DNA of 64,000 nt from Mycolicibacterium sp. CBMA 234 (GCF_009729415.1 NZ_MPKW01000020.1:1-64000); one strand, 5' to 3'; positions 6,827-16,580 are shown, counted from the first letter of the stretch. Numbers and translations: made by a program. Notes: a model not told the origin generated them from the sequence alone.

Positions 6827-9490
6827 TCAGTGACGCGTTATTCCGGTGAGATCGAGGGCGTCTGGGAGCGCCGCGCGGCTGCTGATGCCTAGCTTCTCGT
6901 AGACACGTTGCAATCGGTTCTCGATGCTGCGGATTGACAGCACCAGTTCGTCTGCGATGTCTTTGTTAGAGCGGCCGGCGGCGGCCATAACGGCGGTTTC
7001 GAGTTCGCCGGGGGTGAGCCTGGCTCGTGCCCTGATTGAACGCAGCGACGGCGTCATGGCACCTTGGCAAAGATCGGCGTGTTCGGTTGCTGCGAAGGTC
7101 GCGGCGGCGGCGTTTCGATTGTGACCGTGGCGAGTCCACGCCACCGCAGCGTCGGCCCACGCATCAGCGGCGTAGAGGTCCGCGCCGAGTTCTGCGAAGG
7201 TGCGGGCAGTGTCTTGCAGGCCTTCGGCATTCTCGGCGGCTAGGTGGCGGGCGTGGGCGGCGAACGGTGTGATGAAACCGGGGTCGACACGTTGTTCGAG
7301 TAGGTCCAGCTGGGCCGTCGCCGCGGCGGGAGCGCCGAATCGGGCCTGCGTGTGAAGCGCTGTGGCGGCCATGATGAGGTCGCCGGACTTGCTTGCGATT
7401 TGCGCGGCTTGGTCGGCCAGATCGCGTGCGTGCAGCATGTGGCCCCCAGCAGCGGCGGTCCACGCGCGCGCGACGAATGCGTCTGCGGCATCGTAGGTCC
7501 GTTTGGGCAGCGCGAACTCTTCGACTTTAGCCAGTGCGACATGAGCGCCAGTGAGCTCGCCGAGGTGGGCTCGGGCCATAGCCAGAATGTGTAGGGCCTC
7601 GTGCAGCAGCAGCGGCCGGCCGATGCGGCGCAGCACCGCAACGGCTTCGCGGGCGTGTGTGGCGGTGTCCCTCATGCGGCCTCGGGCGAGCGCGACCTTG
7701 GCGAGTTGCAGTGCAAAGCAGCCCTGCGCTTCAGGGGAATGTTCGGCCAGGCCAGCGCAGTACTCGATGGTGGCGAGTTCTTTGGCGTCCTGCAGGCGGC
7801 CCGAGCTAAGTAACGCCTCACATCGATTGATCAGATGGAACCAGGGATACCACTCGATCGGCTCAGAGAGGGCGATCTGAGCCGCGTGACCGCGATCGGA
7901 CAGTTGTAGCGCTTCCTGGGCGCGTCCCATTCTCGCCAGGCTTCTGGCTCCGGCGAGGCTGGCCCACACGAACGCGGTGCTGTTGGAGCTGCCCGCGAGC
8001 AGGGGAGTCACTGCTCGCAGCGTAGCTAGCGGTCCCTCTACGGCGACCAGAACGGCGGATCGGCGTGCAATGATCTCGTCCCGCCATACCCGCTCGTGGA
8101 TGATCGATTCGGCGTTGGTGGCTACGGCCAGGCTGGCCGTCGGTTTGTTGGCATAAAGGAAGTTATCCATTTGCGCGATGGCTACTTTGGCGTGTTCGGC
8201 ATCGTCTCGGGCGGCGCCGGCCAAATCTTGCAGCAGGTACTCGGCGGTACTGCTTTGCCCTTGGACTGCGGCAAGTTTGGCGATGAGCAGGTTGGCGTCA
8301 AATCCGCCTCCCAAATCCAGAGCGGCGCGAGCTAGTCGCTGCGCCAGCTCGAAGTCGTAGCGCCAGCGCGCCGCCGTCGCGGCGGCGAGCATCGTCTTGG
8401 GCTCGCCGCCGCCGCCGATGAGCCGCCACTTGCCGATACGCAGGATGTCCTCGTCGGTGTGGGTGTCGCTGACCTCTACGGACTCAGCTAGGGCGCGTGC
8501 GAGCGAGGCAACGCGCAGTGTCGGAATGCCGGCACGCAGTACCTCGCCGTAGACAGGATGGCCGAGCCGGACCTGCAGCTGGCCGTCCTCGGACTGCACC
8601 GACAGCAGCCCTGCCCGTTCTAAGTGCTCAGCGATGTGTACGTCTCCGAGCGTTTGCAGTTCCCGCTGGGCCAGTGGTTCGCCGAGCGAGACCAGCTCCA
8701 TCAATTCTCGTTCCTCATGCTGCAGGCCTTGCAACCTGGCCTCCACGAGTTCAACAAGTCGGTTCGATGGCTGTAACGGACGGACCAATCGCCACATGCC
8801 CAGCTCGTAGCGCAGCGAATGATCGTGCACGGCGCCCAGGACAAGCTCGCGAAGGAACAACACGTTGCCACGGCATTGAGCGGCCAATGTATGGGTGGTG
8901 TCGGGGTCGACCACGCCGCTCAATGCAGAGCCTGTCAGCTTCTCGGTCTCCCCGATCGACAGACTCGTGACTTCGTGACGGCCAAGCAAGCCGTTCTTCC
9001 ACAGAGCGACCACGGCATCAGGAGCGATCTCCCCGGTCCGCACCGTAGCCAAAACGACTGCCGAACCAGTGATCACGAGCTGGTACAACAGCGCGGCAGA
9101 TGCCGTGTCCAGCAAGTGTGCGTCGTCGACCATCAGCAGCAGTCGGCGCCCACCCGTCGAGTCTGTCAACGCGGCGGTGAACTGGCGCAGCAAGCCGTAC
9201 CGGTCCTGGCGCATCGATTCTTCGCCGTGATCGACGGCAGGTAGTAGATGTGCCAATGCCCCGAACGGTATCTCGGTGCGGGCGCGGTGTCCTGCCGCGC
9301 GTGCCACGACACATCTCCCGTCGGCTTGCGCCAACGCCAGGCATTCGTTGGCGAGACGCGTCTTGCCAACGCCCGCCGCACCCGCCAGAACTATCCCGTG
9401 TGAGGCTGCATCGGTGATAATCGCGGTGACTGCCGCCAGTTCGTCGTCGCGACCCACGAAGGGCCACTCCGCAGTCGAGATATCGTCCAT
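6827..9490 (-). CDS. Large ATP-binding LuxR-family (LAL/MalT-like) transcriptional regulator
   Basis: About 887 aa from ATG 9490; a TTG at 9562 would add 24 poorly constrained residues. N-terminal AAA-type domain: FVGRDDELAAVTAI followed by Walker A VLAGAAGVGKTRLA and Walker B RLLLMVDDAHLLD. A long Ala-rich helical middle region resembles TPR-like repeats. The C-terminal LuxR helix-turn-helix is visible as LTPGELETAVMAAAGRSNKD, IADELVLSIRSIENRLQRVY and EKLGISSRAALP. LAL regulators are ATP-dependent activators that respond to an inducer or protein partner. It stands alone, converging with the kinase gene at 6737, and the MarR gene lies upstream in the same direction. The inducer is unknown. 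Confidence 0.92.
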   Translation of the reverse strand: MDDISTAEWPFVGRDDELAAVTAIITDAASHGIVLAGAAGVGKTRLANECLALAQADGRCVVARAAGHRARTEIPFGALAHLLPAVDHGEESMRQDRYGLLRQFTAALTDSTGGRRLLLMVDDAHLLDTASAALLYQLVITGSAVVLATVRTGEIAPDAVVALWKNGLLGRHEVTSLSIGETEKLTGSALSGVVDPDTTHTLAAQCRGNVLFLRELVLGAVHDHSLRYELGMWRLVRPLQPSNRLVELVEARLQGLQHEERELMELVSLGEPLAQRELQTLGDVHIAEHLERAGLLSVQSEDGQLQVRLGHPVYGEVLRAGIPTLRVASLARALAESVEVSDTHTDEDILRIGKWRLIGGGGEPKTMLAAATAARWRYDFELAQRLARAALDLGGGFDANLLIAKLAAVQGQSSTAEYLLQDLAGAARDDAEHAKVAIAQMDNFLYANKPTASLAVATNAESIIHERVWRDEIIARRSAVLVAVEGPLATLRAVTPLLAGSSNSTAFVWASLAGARSLARMGRAQEALQLSDRGHAAQIALSEPIEWYPWFHLINRCEALLSSGRLQDAKELATIEYCAGLAEHSPEAQGCFALQLAKVALARGRMRDTATHAREAVAVLRRIGRPLLLHEALHILAMARAHLGELTGAHVALAKVEEFALPKRTYDAADAFVARAWTAAAGGHMLHARDLADQAAQIASKSGDLIMAATALHTQARFGAPAAATAQLDLLEQRVDPGFITPFAAHARHLAAENAEGLQDTARTFAELGADLYAADAWADAAVAWTRHGHNRNAAAATFAATEHADLCQGAMTPSLRSIRARARLTPGELETAVMAAAGRSNKDIADELVLSIRSIENRLQRVYEKLGISSRAALPDALDLTGITRH

Positions 9491-9756
9491 CAGCTCTAAC
9501 GGCGACCGGCGCGCCGGCGTGCGCGAGGGTGGCCCACCGAGAATGGTCAAGTCAAACCTCAATCATGTTCGCGCAACGTCACATTGCCCGCTGATTCTGG
9601 TGCTGGCTGGCCCCGTTCGGACACAGTGGCGATGTCGCTAGACAGCATATCAACATTCTTGTTGACGCAGCGTGCAAATGATGGCAGTCCGCGGGAGCTC
9701 GTCGGGCAGGGCTCCGGGTTCGCCTCAATGTGCTGCCTACCGACTGGCTCGTGACG

Positions 9757-10227
9757 TCAGGCGCTAGCTTGGTCGGGACACGTCGCCCGGTCGTTGTTGT
9801 TGATACGCCTCAGAATTGGCAGCGCCACCTGGCTGGCCAATTCGAAGGCTGCCTGCTCGTCGGGAAGTGATTCCGCCAGAATCTCGGCCAGTCGCTCGCG
9901 GCGCGCTCGTCGCTGTGTCTCAAGGGCGGCCTGGCCCGTATCGGTGATGGCCACCAGGCTGACGCGCCCGTCGCTGTGATCGACTGTGCGCCGGACGAAT
10001 CCGCTTCGGTCCAGTCGCTGAATGAGCTGGGTCATGGCGGGCTGGCTGACGCCTACAGTGGCAGCCAGCGTGGACAGTCGAGTGGCGCCAGCGGTGCTCA
10101 ATCGGTGCAGCGCATCCAGTGCCGTCATGTTCAGTTCATCGCGGTCGACTAGCCGTCGAGTAACCAACTGCGCCGATTGTTCTAGCGCCGTAGCGATGGT
10201 GTCGATGCGGTCCCGCGTGACGGTCAT
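9757..10227 (-). CDS. MarR-family transcriptional regulator
   Basis: About 156 aa winged-helix repressor. The winged HTH reads LSTLAATVGVSQPAMTQLIQ then RLDRSGFVRRTVDHSDGR, with the beta-wing DHSDGRVSLVAIT, typical of MarR. ATG 10227 is chosen; ATG 10236 would add only MCG. It is separated from the divergent dehydrogenase/CoA-transferase operon at 10564 by about 330 bp that holds two palindromic sites, so it is a good candidate regulator of that operon and of itself. Such proteins usually release DNA on binding a phenolic or lipophilic ligand; the ligand here is unknown. Confidence 0.9.
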   Translation of the reverse strand: MTVTRDRIDTIATALEQSAQLVTRRLVDRDELNMTALDALHRLSTAGATRLSTLAATVGVSQPAMTQLIQRLDRSGFVRRTVDHSDGRVSLVAITDTGQAALETQRRARRERLAEILAESLPDEQAAFELASQVALPILRRINNNDRATCPDQASA

Positions 10228-10246
10228 GCCACACATAGTACATCAC

Positions 10247-10258
10247 ATGCTTATGCAA
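10247..10258. promoter_or_regulatory. Candidate MarR operator
   Basis: The 12-mer ATGCTTATGCAA is an imperfect palindrome (4 of 6 base pairs match) lying 20 bp upstream of the marR-like start. Its shape resembles TTGC-N4-GCAA MarR boxes. Assignment is by position and symmetry only. Confidence 0.35.
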
Positions 10259-10563
10259 ATGCCGACGCGCCGTAGGGTTCCCCGAACTGGGTGGCGTGTG
10301 CGCCAGGGGCGCTTGACGAGGTCTCCGCAGGCTGGTTTCGCCGCAATAGATCATGAACGGCAACCACTATCGAGATCGACGACGCATGTAGCCGCGAAGT
10401 GACTGATGTGTTGCCTGTGCCGGAAGCTGTCTGGAGATCTATCCGTTAGTTAAGTATGTATCGCAGCGATGTGACTTGCGTTACGTATCAACGTTGATGT
10501 TAACTGACCTAAGGCCGGTACACGCGTGAAGCGGCCCACGCCAGTCGGGGAAGGTAGCAAGCG
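10259..10563. other. Divergent intergenic region between MarR gene and dehydrogenase operon
   Basis: No convincing reading frame. The right half is visibly less GC-rich (around 10440-10505) and contains the palindrome described at 10487-10498, so it most likely holds the promoter of the 10564-12965 operon. Confidence 0.6.
10487..10498. promoter_or_regulatory. Perfect 12-bp palindrome, candidate operator
   Basis: ATCAACGTTGAT is a perfect palindrome 66 bp upstream of the dehydrogenase start, embedded in an AT-richer stretch. Likely a regulator binding site at the operon promoter; the binding protein could be the MarR product or an unlinked TetR-type factor. Confidence 0.45.
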
Positions 10564-11730
10564 ATGCTCATCGGACTTTCACCACACCACGAACAATTCC
10601 GCGGCGAGGTACGCGACTTCTGTGGCAAGGTCGCCGCTCCGGCGTTGGCCGACTACGACCTCGATCAACCGCCCTCACCTCAGCAATGGGCGCAGATCCT
10701 GAATCACGTGCTGGACAAGGGCATTCTGGATGAGTATCCGCGCACAGAGGACGGCTCGCCGGACGACCTGGCCTTCGGCCTACTGCTCGAAGAGCTCGCC
10801 CGCACCCATCACGTCCTGGCCTATCACAGCCTTCAGCGACTTCACGCACCACTAATCTTCCGCGAGATGCTCAGCGCCGAACAGGCAACGCGCTATCACG
10901 CCGCGTTCAATGACCGTAGGGCCAGCGTGGCCGGGTGTTTTAGTGAGCCCGAGGCGGGATCGGACGTGCGTGCGGCCAAGACCACCGCTCGTCGCACACC
11001 GGAGGGCGACTGGATTCTTAAGGGACGCAAGACCTGGGTCTCCGGAGCTTCACACGCCAAGGCGCTCATCGTGTACGCACGTATCGTCAACGACGCGTCC
11101 GAGGGCTCCCTTGGCGATTGCGGGCTATTCATCGTCACACCGGAGTGTGGATATTCGACTCACCCCATAAGGATGATGGGGTTGCGCGCCCACGACCTGT
11201 GTGAGGTGCAGTTCGACGATGTTGTCCTGCCAGATATTTCACGCTTGATCGGCAATGTCGACGGCGCGGTACTCGGCACCATCGCCCGCGCACGGGCCTT
11301 TCAGGGTGCTATCGCCGTCGGCCTGGCTCAGGCCGCCCTGGACATGGCAATCGGCTACGCCCGCCGCCACAACGCCTTTGGCCACCCGATTGGCGAGTAC
11401 CAACTTGTGCAGAAGCTAATTGTCGAGGCCGCCACCGGCGTCATGACCGGCCGCCTGATGTACGTGCAAGCGCTGAACTCACAGATGGCCGGAGACGGAT
11501 CAACGGCGCGGATGGAATCATCGATGGCCAAGCTGTATTGCACCCAGACAGCGTGGCGAGCGGTCTCGAAGGCCATGGAGGTCTTCGGCTCTCTCGGTCT
11601 TACCGAGGAATGTGGCATCGAGCGCTTATTCCGAGATGCCCGGATGCTGATATGCCCCGACGGTACGTCTCAAATCCAGGAAATGGTCATCGGGCGCGCA
11701 TACACCGGTCTGTCTGCGCTTGCGCGGTGA
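10564..11730 (+). CDS. Acyl-CoA dehydrogenase
   Basis: 388 aa FAD-dependent dehydrogenase introducing a double bond in an acyl-CoA. ATG 10564 is preceded by GGGGAAGG. Motifs: GCFSEPEAGSDVRA, LKGRKTWVSGASHAKA, RARAFQGAIAVGLAQAALDM and the C-terminal CPDGTSQIQEMVIGR. In the common YEGTSQIQ motif the Glu is the catalytic base; here the aligned residue is Asp (PDGTSQIQ), so either the base is Asp or it lies elsewhere, as in isovaleryl- and long-chain types. The gene overlaps the following CoA-transferase by GTGA, giving a CaiA/CaiB-like pair in which a CoA-transferase activates the acid that the dehydrogenase oxidises. The substrate is not evident. Confidence 0.92.
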   Translation: MLIGLSPHHEQFRGEVRDFCGKVAAPALADYDLDQPPSPQQWAQILNHVLDKGILDEYPRTEDGSPDDLAFGLLLEELARTHHVLAYHSLQRLHAPLIFREMLSAEQATRYHAAFNDRRASVAGCFSEPEAGSDVRAAKTTARRTPEGDWILKGRKTWVSGASHAKALIVYARIVNDASEGSLGDCGLFIVTPECGYSTHPIRMMGLRAHDLCEVQFDDVVLPDISRLIGNVDGAVLGTIARARAFQGAIAVGLAQAALDMAIGYARRHNAFGHPIGEYQLVQKLIVEAATGVMTGRLMYVQALNSQMAGDGSTARMESSMAKLYCTQTAWRAVSKAMEVFGSLGLTEECGIERLFRDARMLICPDGTSQIQEMVIGRAYTGLSALAR

Positions 11731-12965
11731 CAGACGAACTGATGCAACAGAACATACCGCCAGGACCCATGTCGGGAATCAGGGTTCTTGAGTTTGCGAC
11801 GAACGCGGCCGGGCCATTCTGCACGCAGTTTCTTGGAGACCTCGGCGCTGACGTGATCAAGGTGGAGCCGCCACATGGCGACCCGGTCCGTCAGATGCCC
11901 CCATTCCATCAAGGCCAGTCTGGTCTGTTCGCTCAATTCAACAGGAACAAGCGCAGCATCTCTGTTGACTTGACCACGCCCACCGGCCGCACCATTGCGC
12001 GTCTGCTCGCCCAACGCGCTGACGTCGTCGTCGAGAATGCGCGACCGGGCGTTCTGGACAAGTTGGGCCTGGGCTTCACCCACCTTCACGCCAACAATCC
12101 TGCGTTGGTGTACCTGTCTATCAACGGGTATGGAGACGACGGACCCTATCGCGATATGCCGGCGTACGACCAGGTCATCCAGGGCCTCACCGGCTTTGCT
12201 TGCCAGCAGGGTGGCGATGGTCCACCGGCGCTTATCCGGGCGGGGATCGTCGACAAAACCGCATCAATCTTTGGTGCGCTCGCAGTGCTCGGTGCGCTAC
12301 TGCACGTGAAGTCCGGCGGGTCGGGTCAACGCATCAACGTCAATCTTCTTGACGCGTATTCGGCATTTGCGCTGCCCGAGCAGATTTCGTCGTACACCTT
12401 CCGGAACGCCGGCGGTGGCGGAACGTCGATTAACGTTTTCGGCCTCCTGGAAACCAGCGACGGCTATGCGTCGGGGCTGGTGCAGCATCGTCAACTCCGC
12501 GCAACCTGCAGCGCGCTGGGCCGTGAGGATCTCCTGGCGGACCCGCGGTTTGCGAGCACGGGCGAGGTCATGGTGAACCAAGAACAGCTATTCGCCGAAC
12601 TGTCGACGGTGACCCGCACAATGACCAAAGCTGAGTTGCGACAGCTCGCGATCGAGCACCGGTTGCCCCTTGCTCCCGTCAACAACTACGACGAATACTT
12701 CGAAGACCCCCAAGTACGTCACAACCATAGCTACGTCGATTTTCACGACCCGGATCTAGGTTGTATCCGACTGCTCAAGCCTTTCGCCTCGTTCTCGGCG
12801 TCGCCAGCCCAGATATACCGTCGGCCACCGCGGCTTGGTGAACACACTAGCGATGTGCTGCGCGAAGCCGGATGGACCGAACAGATGATCCGGGAGGCCC
12901 TGCAAGACAACACGATCCACGAGGCGCCCCATCCGGAGGTGGAAACTGTTGACGGTAAGAGCTGA
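11727..12965 (+). CDS. Class III CoA-transferase (CaiB/BaiF)
   Basis: About 412 aa, single-domain family III CoA-transferase. GTG 11727 is chosen because it forms a 4-bp GTGA overlap with the dehydrogenase stop. Motifs: SGIRVLEFATNAAGPFCTQF, LGDLGADVIKVEPPHGDPVR, RNKRSISVDL and GQRINVNLLDAYSAF, in which the Asp is the expected catalytic residue. It probably moves CoA onto the substrate of its dehydrogenase partner, so that the two make a compact activation-oxidation module. Regulation is likely by the MarR-type gene divergently placed at 10227. Confidence 0.92.
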   Translation: MTDELMQQNIPPGPMSGIRVLEFATNAAGPFCTQFLGDLGADVIKVEPPHGDPVRQMPPFHQGQSGLFAQFNRNKRSISVDLTTPTGRTIARLLAQRADVVVENARPGVLDKLGLGFTHLHANNPALVYLSINGYGDDGPYRDMPAYDQVIQGLTGFACQQGGDGPPALIRAGIVDKTASIFGALAVLGALLHVKSGGSGQRINVNLLDAYSAFALPEQISSYTFRNAGGGGTSINVFGLLETSDGYASGLVQHRQLRATCSALGREDLLADPRFASTGEVMVNQEQLFAELSTVTRTMTKAELRQLAIEHRLPLAPVNNYDEYFEDPQVRHNHSYVDFHDPDLGCIRLLKPFASFSASPAQIYRRPPRLGEHTSDVLREAGWTEQMIREALQDNTIHEAPHPEVETVDGKS

Positions 12966-13136
12966 ATCTGCTGCGAAAAGGTCTACACCGACGGGTAGAA
13001 ACGGTCGACGTGATTGTCCAGACGCCCTAGACAACCAGCAGCTCGGGTCGAGTCGCGTCTCGATGCAATCAGTCTCCAATGAACGGTAACAACTGTGGCA
13101 TTGTCGAAAACATCTGATAGAGAGAGCAATTCGCGC

Positions 13137-13865
13137 ATGACTGAAAAGGCGGATGGCATCGTCTTCGTACATGGCGGCAAGCATGACAGTCGGTATTGGA
13201 GTCCAACGATCACTGCGGTCGCGCGCTTGGAGCCGGACGCGAAATTATTGGCGGTGGACTTGCCGGGCCGACGGGGGATGCCCGGCGATACCAATTTCGC
13301 TGCGTGCGTCGAATCAGCCATCGAGCAGATCGACGACGCTGGTATCGACTCGATGGTCCTGGTGGGTCATTCATTGGCGGGTGTGACGGTACCGGGAATC
13401 GCCAGTCGCCTTGGCTCCCATCGGGTTCGGCGCATTGTTGCCGTGGCGTGCTGCGTGCCGCCGGAGGGAATGACGACGGCTGATACCGTCAGCCCGCCGA
13501 CTCGGCTAGTCGCCCGTCTGTTGGAGAAGGCGCCGATGCCGCGCTGGCTGGCCCGGCAGATGTTCTGTAACGGTATGTCACCGGAGCAAGCTGAGTTGTC
13601 CCTGGACCTGCTTGTCCCTGACGCACCGGATACACCCGGGCTCACCCGTGAGCGGGCGGATCGCAGTGCATTACCCAGTGAGATCCCACGGACCTGGGTC
13701 CTGACCCTGCGGGACCGCACTCTGCCGCCGCGAGTTCAGCTGCGGTTCGCATCGAACCTGGGGGTCGAAGAGATCGTGCCCATCGACACGGGACACAACC
13801 CAATGATTGCGGACCCCGATCATTTGGCCACCATCATCGCTGGCCGGCTGTCGCGCGCGATCTGA
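13137..13865 (+). CDS. Alpha/beta-hydrolase fold protein
   Basis: About 242 aa hydrolase. The oxyanion segment GIVFVHGGKHDSRYW, nucleophile elbow MVLVGHSLAGVTVPG (Ser), a likely acid in LRDRTLPP and the His in PIDTGHNPMIADP fit a complete Ser-Asp-His triad. ATG 13137 is chosen over an upstream GTG at 13095 because AGAGAG precedes it and the domain begins there. It is close to the pyrethroid/salicylate-esterase-like alpha/beta hydrolases. It is 170 bp downstream of the CoA-transferase and 45 bp upstream of a kinase gene, and could act as a thioesterase or esterase in the same pathway; the role is inferred from position only. Confidence 0.85.
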   Translation: MTEKADGIVFVHGGKHDSRYWSPTITAVARLEPDAKLLAVDLPGRRGMPGDTNFAACVESAIEQIDDAGIDSMVLVGHSLAGVTVPGIASRLGSHRVRRIVAVACCVPPEGMTTADTVSPPTRLVARLLEKAPMPRWLARQMFCNGMSPEQAELSLDLLVPDAPDTPGLTRERADRSALPSEIPRTWVLTLRDRTLPPRVQLRFASNLGVEEIVPIDTGHNPMIADPDHLATIIAGRLSRAI

Positions 13866-13910
13866 TTGCTTCACACGGACAGAACACTTCTCATACGAAG
13901 GAGGTCGGCA

Positions 13911-15008
13911 GTGCCCGACTCAGTCATACCGGTACCCCGCGACCTTGCCGACGTCGACTCCAGGTGGATGTCTGCAGTGCTGGCGCCCCACTTTCCGGAT
14001 GCCGACGTAGCGCAAGTAGTCGTCACCGCTGCAAGCTATGGCTCGGCCTGCCGCGCGATGCTCGCCATCGACTATCACGCGCGAAGAGCCGGTCCCCATC
14101 AACCGCCGCGGTCTGCTGTCCTGAAAATGTCGCTGTCGGGGCAGGTCATCAGTGATGCCGAAATGCCGGGCTTCTGGTTCCCCACCATGAGTGCGCTCAA
14201 CAGTGCTGAGGTTCGCTTTTACCGCGGTCGCCAAGGTGCCGCGGCGCTAGGCGATCGTATTCCTGAGAGTTGGTATGCCCAAGAGGAATCCGGTATCACC
14301 GCCGTGTTGATCGAAGACCTGCGGCAACGAAGGGACATCCGGTTCGGTTCCTTCGACAAGCCATTGGACCGTGATGCGATGGCTCAGGTCCTCGAGGTGC
14401 TGGCGCGATTGCACGCGGCGCGTTGGGCTGATCCTGCGCTGGCTGCGGCCCCGTTGCCCGATGGCCTGCAATTCGGCATGCTGGACGGATTGCTGTCCGA
14501 GGAGAATTGGGCTGCCCAACTCAGCCGTCCCAGGGGCGCGCGCGTGCCGACCGAATTATCTGATCACCAACGCATCGCGAACGCGTTCAGCGCACTGAAT
14601 TCGCTCAAACAAGACAATCCGGTCTGTCTGCTGCACGGTGACCCGCACATCGGCAACATCTTCTTCGACAATGTCGGCGCGGGCCTGTTTGACTGGCAAC
14701 TCTTCTCGTCGGGACATTGGGCGTATGACGTTGTCTGGGCGATGGTAGGCGCGATGACGATCGAGGACCGGCGTGCCAACGAGCGCGATCTGCTCGCTCA
14801 CTACCTGGGTGCGCTGGCCGGGTGTGGCGTCGAGGAACCCGACTTCGATTCGGCATGGAAGAGCTACCGCACGTTTGCAATCGCAGGTTTCTTAAACTTC
14901 CTGACTCCAGGAGACACCGTTCAGACCGAGGAGTACAACGCCGAGGTTGGTGCACGCCATGCCACTGCCGCAGTCGATCTGGATGCTCTTCGCCTACTTG
15001 GCGTCTGA
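13911..15008 (+). CDS. APH/ecdysteroid-kinase-like phosphotransferase
   Basis: About 365 aa. The kinase catalytic loop reads VCLLHGDPHIGNIFFDN, followed by GLFDWQLFSSGHWAYDVVW. Together with N-terminal SYGSACRAMLAIDY and PRSAVLKMSLSG, this fits the EcKinase/CHK-like branch of APH enzymes. GTG 13911 is strongly supported by AAGGAGG about 8 nt upstream; longer in-frame readings from 13866 lack such a site. In actinobacteria these kinases commonly sit beside acyl-CoA dehydrogenases and CoA-transferases, as here. Phosphorylation of a hydroxylated lipid or sterol-like substrate is plausible but not shown. Confidence 0.88.
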   Translation: MPDSVIPVPRDLADVDSRWMSAVLAPHFPDADVAQVVVTAASYGSACRAMLAIDYHARRAGPHQPPRSAVLKMSLSGQVISDAEMPGFWFPTMSALNSAEVRFYRGRQGAAALGDRIPESWYAQEESGITAVLIEDLRQRRDIRFGSFDKPLDRDAMAQVLEVLARLHAARWADPALAAAPLPDGLQFGMLDGLLSEENWAAQLSRPRGARVPTELSDHQRIANAFSALNSLKQDNPVCLLHGDPHIGNIFFDNVGAGLFDWQLFSSGHWAYDVVWAMVGAMTIEDRRANERDLLAHYLGALAGCGVEEPDFDSAWKSYRTFAIAGFLNFLTPGDTVQTEEYNAEVGARHATAAVDLDALRLLGV

Positions 15009-15149
15009 TGGTGCTCGCTGCGATAGCTCGGGTAAACGCGTGCTGGCCAATCAAATTGCGGAAGGTCGCCGGGTAGTGGTCGTCGAAAACGACGCGTATC
15101 GGCGGAAATTTGTTGTGTCGCAGCGATATCGAGTGGAGGGAAGTAGCAT

Positions 15150-15815
15150 TTGAACGAGGTCCTTGCTCGGGCGGGCATCTTTCCGGGGGTTGCCCCCGGT
15201 GCCGCCGCCGGCCTGGCGCGGCGGGTGCGGTTTCCACGCGCGCACACTGTGTTCTCCGAAGGGGACCTCGGAGATCACCTGTACATCATCACCTCTGGCA
15301 AAGTGAAAATCGGCCACAGGCTACCCGACGGACGCGAAGGTCTGATCGCGGTCATGGGGCCGGCCGATGTGTTCGGCGAACTCGCGGTGTTCGATCCCGG
15401 GCCCCGCACTTCGACGGTGGTAACGCTGACCGAGGTGTGGGCAGCGCAGATGGACCGTCAGGCATTGCGAGCCTGGGTCGCTGAACGGCCAGAAATCGCT
15501 GAGCAATTGCTGCGAGTGCTCGCACGGCGCTTACGCCGTACAAACAATGACTTGAGCGACTTGATCTTCACCGACGTAACCGCCCGTGTCGCCAAGAAAC
15601 TCCTCGACCTGGCGGGCCGTTTCGGTGAACGTAGCGACGCCGCATTGCGGATAGACCACGAATTGACCCAGGAGGAGCTTGCCCAGCTTGTCGGGGCGTC
15701 TCGCGAGACGGTGAACAAGGCGCTGGGGGAGTTTGTTGGTCGCGGATGGATCCGACGGCAAGGCAAGACCATTTTCATCAACAACCCGGCCGCGTTAGCT
15801 CGTCGAGCCGAATAG
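15150..15815 (+). CDS. Crp/Fnr-family transcriptional regulator, paralogue of mycobacterial Crp
   Basis: 221 aa. TTG 15150 has GGAGGG 9 nt upstream. N-terminal cyclic-nucleotide domain: [20 protein letters not shown], the phosphate-binding-cassette region [18 protein letters not shown] with the Glu and Arg-Thr-Ser expected for cAMP contact. C-terminal winged helix: [20 protein letters not shown] then [19 protein letters not shown]. It reads close to M. tuberculosis Crp (Rv3676) throughout, but with several differences (for example [17 protein letters not shown]), so it looks like a second Crp/GlxR-type paralogue rather than the housekeeping copy. Targets are unknown; the membrane protein gene 135 bp downstream is a candidate. 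Confidence 0.9.
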   Translation: MNEVLARAGIFPGVAPGAAAGLARRVRFPRAHTVFSEGDLGDHLYIITSGKVKIGHRLPDGREGLIAVMGPADVFGELAVFDPGPRTSTVVTLTEVWAAQMDRQALRAWVAERPEIAEQLLRVLARRLRRTNNDLSDLIFTDVTARVAKKLLDLAGRFGERSDAALRIDHELTQEELAQLVGASRETVNKALGEFVGRGWIRRQGKTIFINNPAALARRAE

Positions 15816-15950
15816 CGAAAAGGATTTCGTGTCAGCAAAACTTGGGCAGATGGTCGCCCCGCAGCCTTCAAATCATAACGTGATATATGCCCAAGCCGGC
15901 TCGCATTCGGTGCACCCATAATTCCGATCTAGTGTAGGAGGTCAGGCCCA

Positions 15951-16313
15951 GTGCTAACAACGAACGAAAAGATTCTCTGCGGCGGTTACGCCGCAATCGC
16001 GATGGTCGCACTCATCGCAACGTGGTGGAACAACATCGCCTACTTCAGTCAGGCCGACAGCGGCGGTTTGACCGGTTTGATTAAGGCTGGTTACGCCAAT
16101 TACGCATCTACTTCATTCACCAACGACCTGCTGCTGGTCTTCCTGGCCGCGGTAATTCTCATGATCGTCGAAGCCCGCCGGATTGGGATGCACAGGGTGT
16201 GGATCTACATTGCGCTCGGATTCATCGTCGCTATCAGCGTAGCGTTCCCGCTGTATCTCATTGCCCGCCAAGTCAGGTTGGCTCAACTGCGCGAGGCCGG
16301 AAGAAGTTTGTAG
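15951..16313 (+). CDS. DUF2834-family membrane protein
   Basis: 120 aa. GTG 15951 is preceded by GTAGGAGG. Three hydrophobic segments are visible (roughly residues 8-30, 60-76 and 84-104: CGGYAAIAMVALIATWWNNI; DLLLVFLAAVILMIVEARRI; VWIYIALGFIVAISVAFPLY). The layout and the motif STSFTNDLL before the second helix match DUF2834. Function of the family is unknown. It follows the Crp paralogue in the same direction and ends before a strong hairpin at 16391. Confidence 0.8.
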   Translation: MLTTNEKILCGGYAAIAMVALIATWWNNIAYFSQADSGGLTGLIKAGYANYASTSFTNDLLLVFLAAVILMIVEARRIGMHRVWIYIALGFIVAISVAFPLYLIARQVRLAQLREAGRSL

Positions 16314-16390
16314 TCAACAATCCGCAGTTGGGGTATTGCCCGATTTGACTCGTGAACGTTTCCGCGACCGAGACCAGCCGGTTCGTTGGC

Positions 16391-16447
16391 CGCTGTCCCC
16401 AGCCGAGGCACTGCCGGGGTAGGGGAGTTCCTCGGCTGGGGACAGCG
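16391..16447. terminator. Perfect 18-bp inverted repeat between convergent genes
   Basis: Arms 16391-16408 and 16430-16447 (CGCTGTCCCCAGCCGAGG and its exact reverse complement) with a 21-nt loop. It lies between the DUF2834 gene and the convergent 16581-17621 gene, so it can act as a bidirectional terminator. No T-tract follows, which is common for mycobacterial hairpin terminators. Confidence 0.65.
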
Positions 16448-16580
16448 CGGCGGGATGACCACTATGGCACTCCGCGGGTCAGTATGGGCGTCCGCCCTGG
16501 AATATTCTCTGGCGCAACGGCTCAGCGTCGACATCCGCTTTGGGCCGGATCCCCGGGCAGGTGAGCCAGCGCTTCGAACG

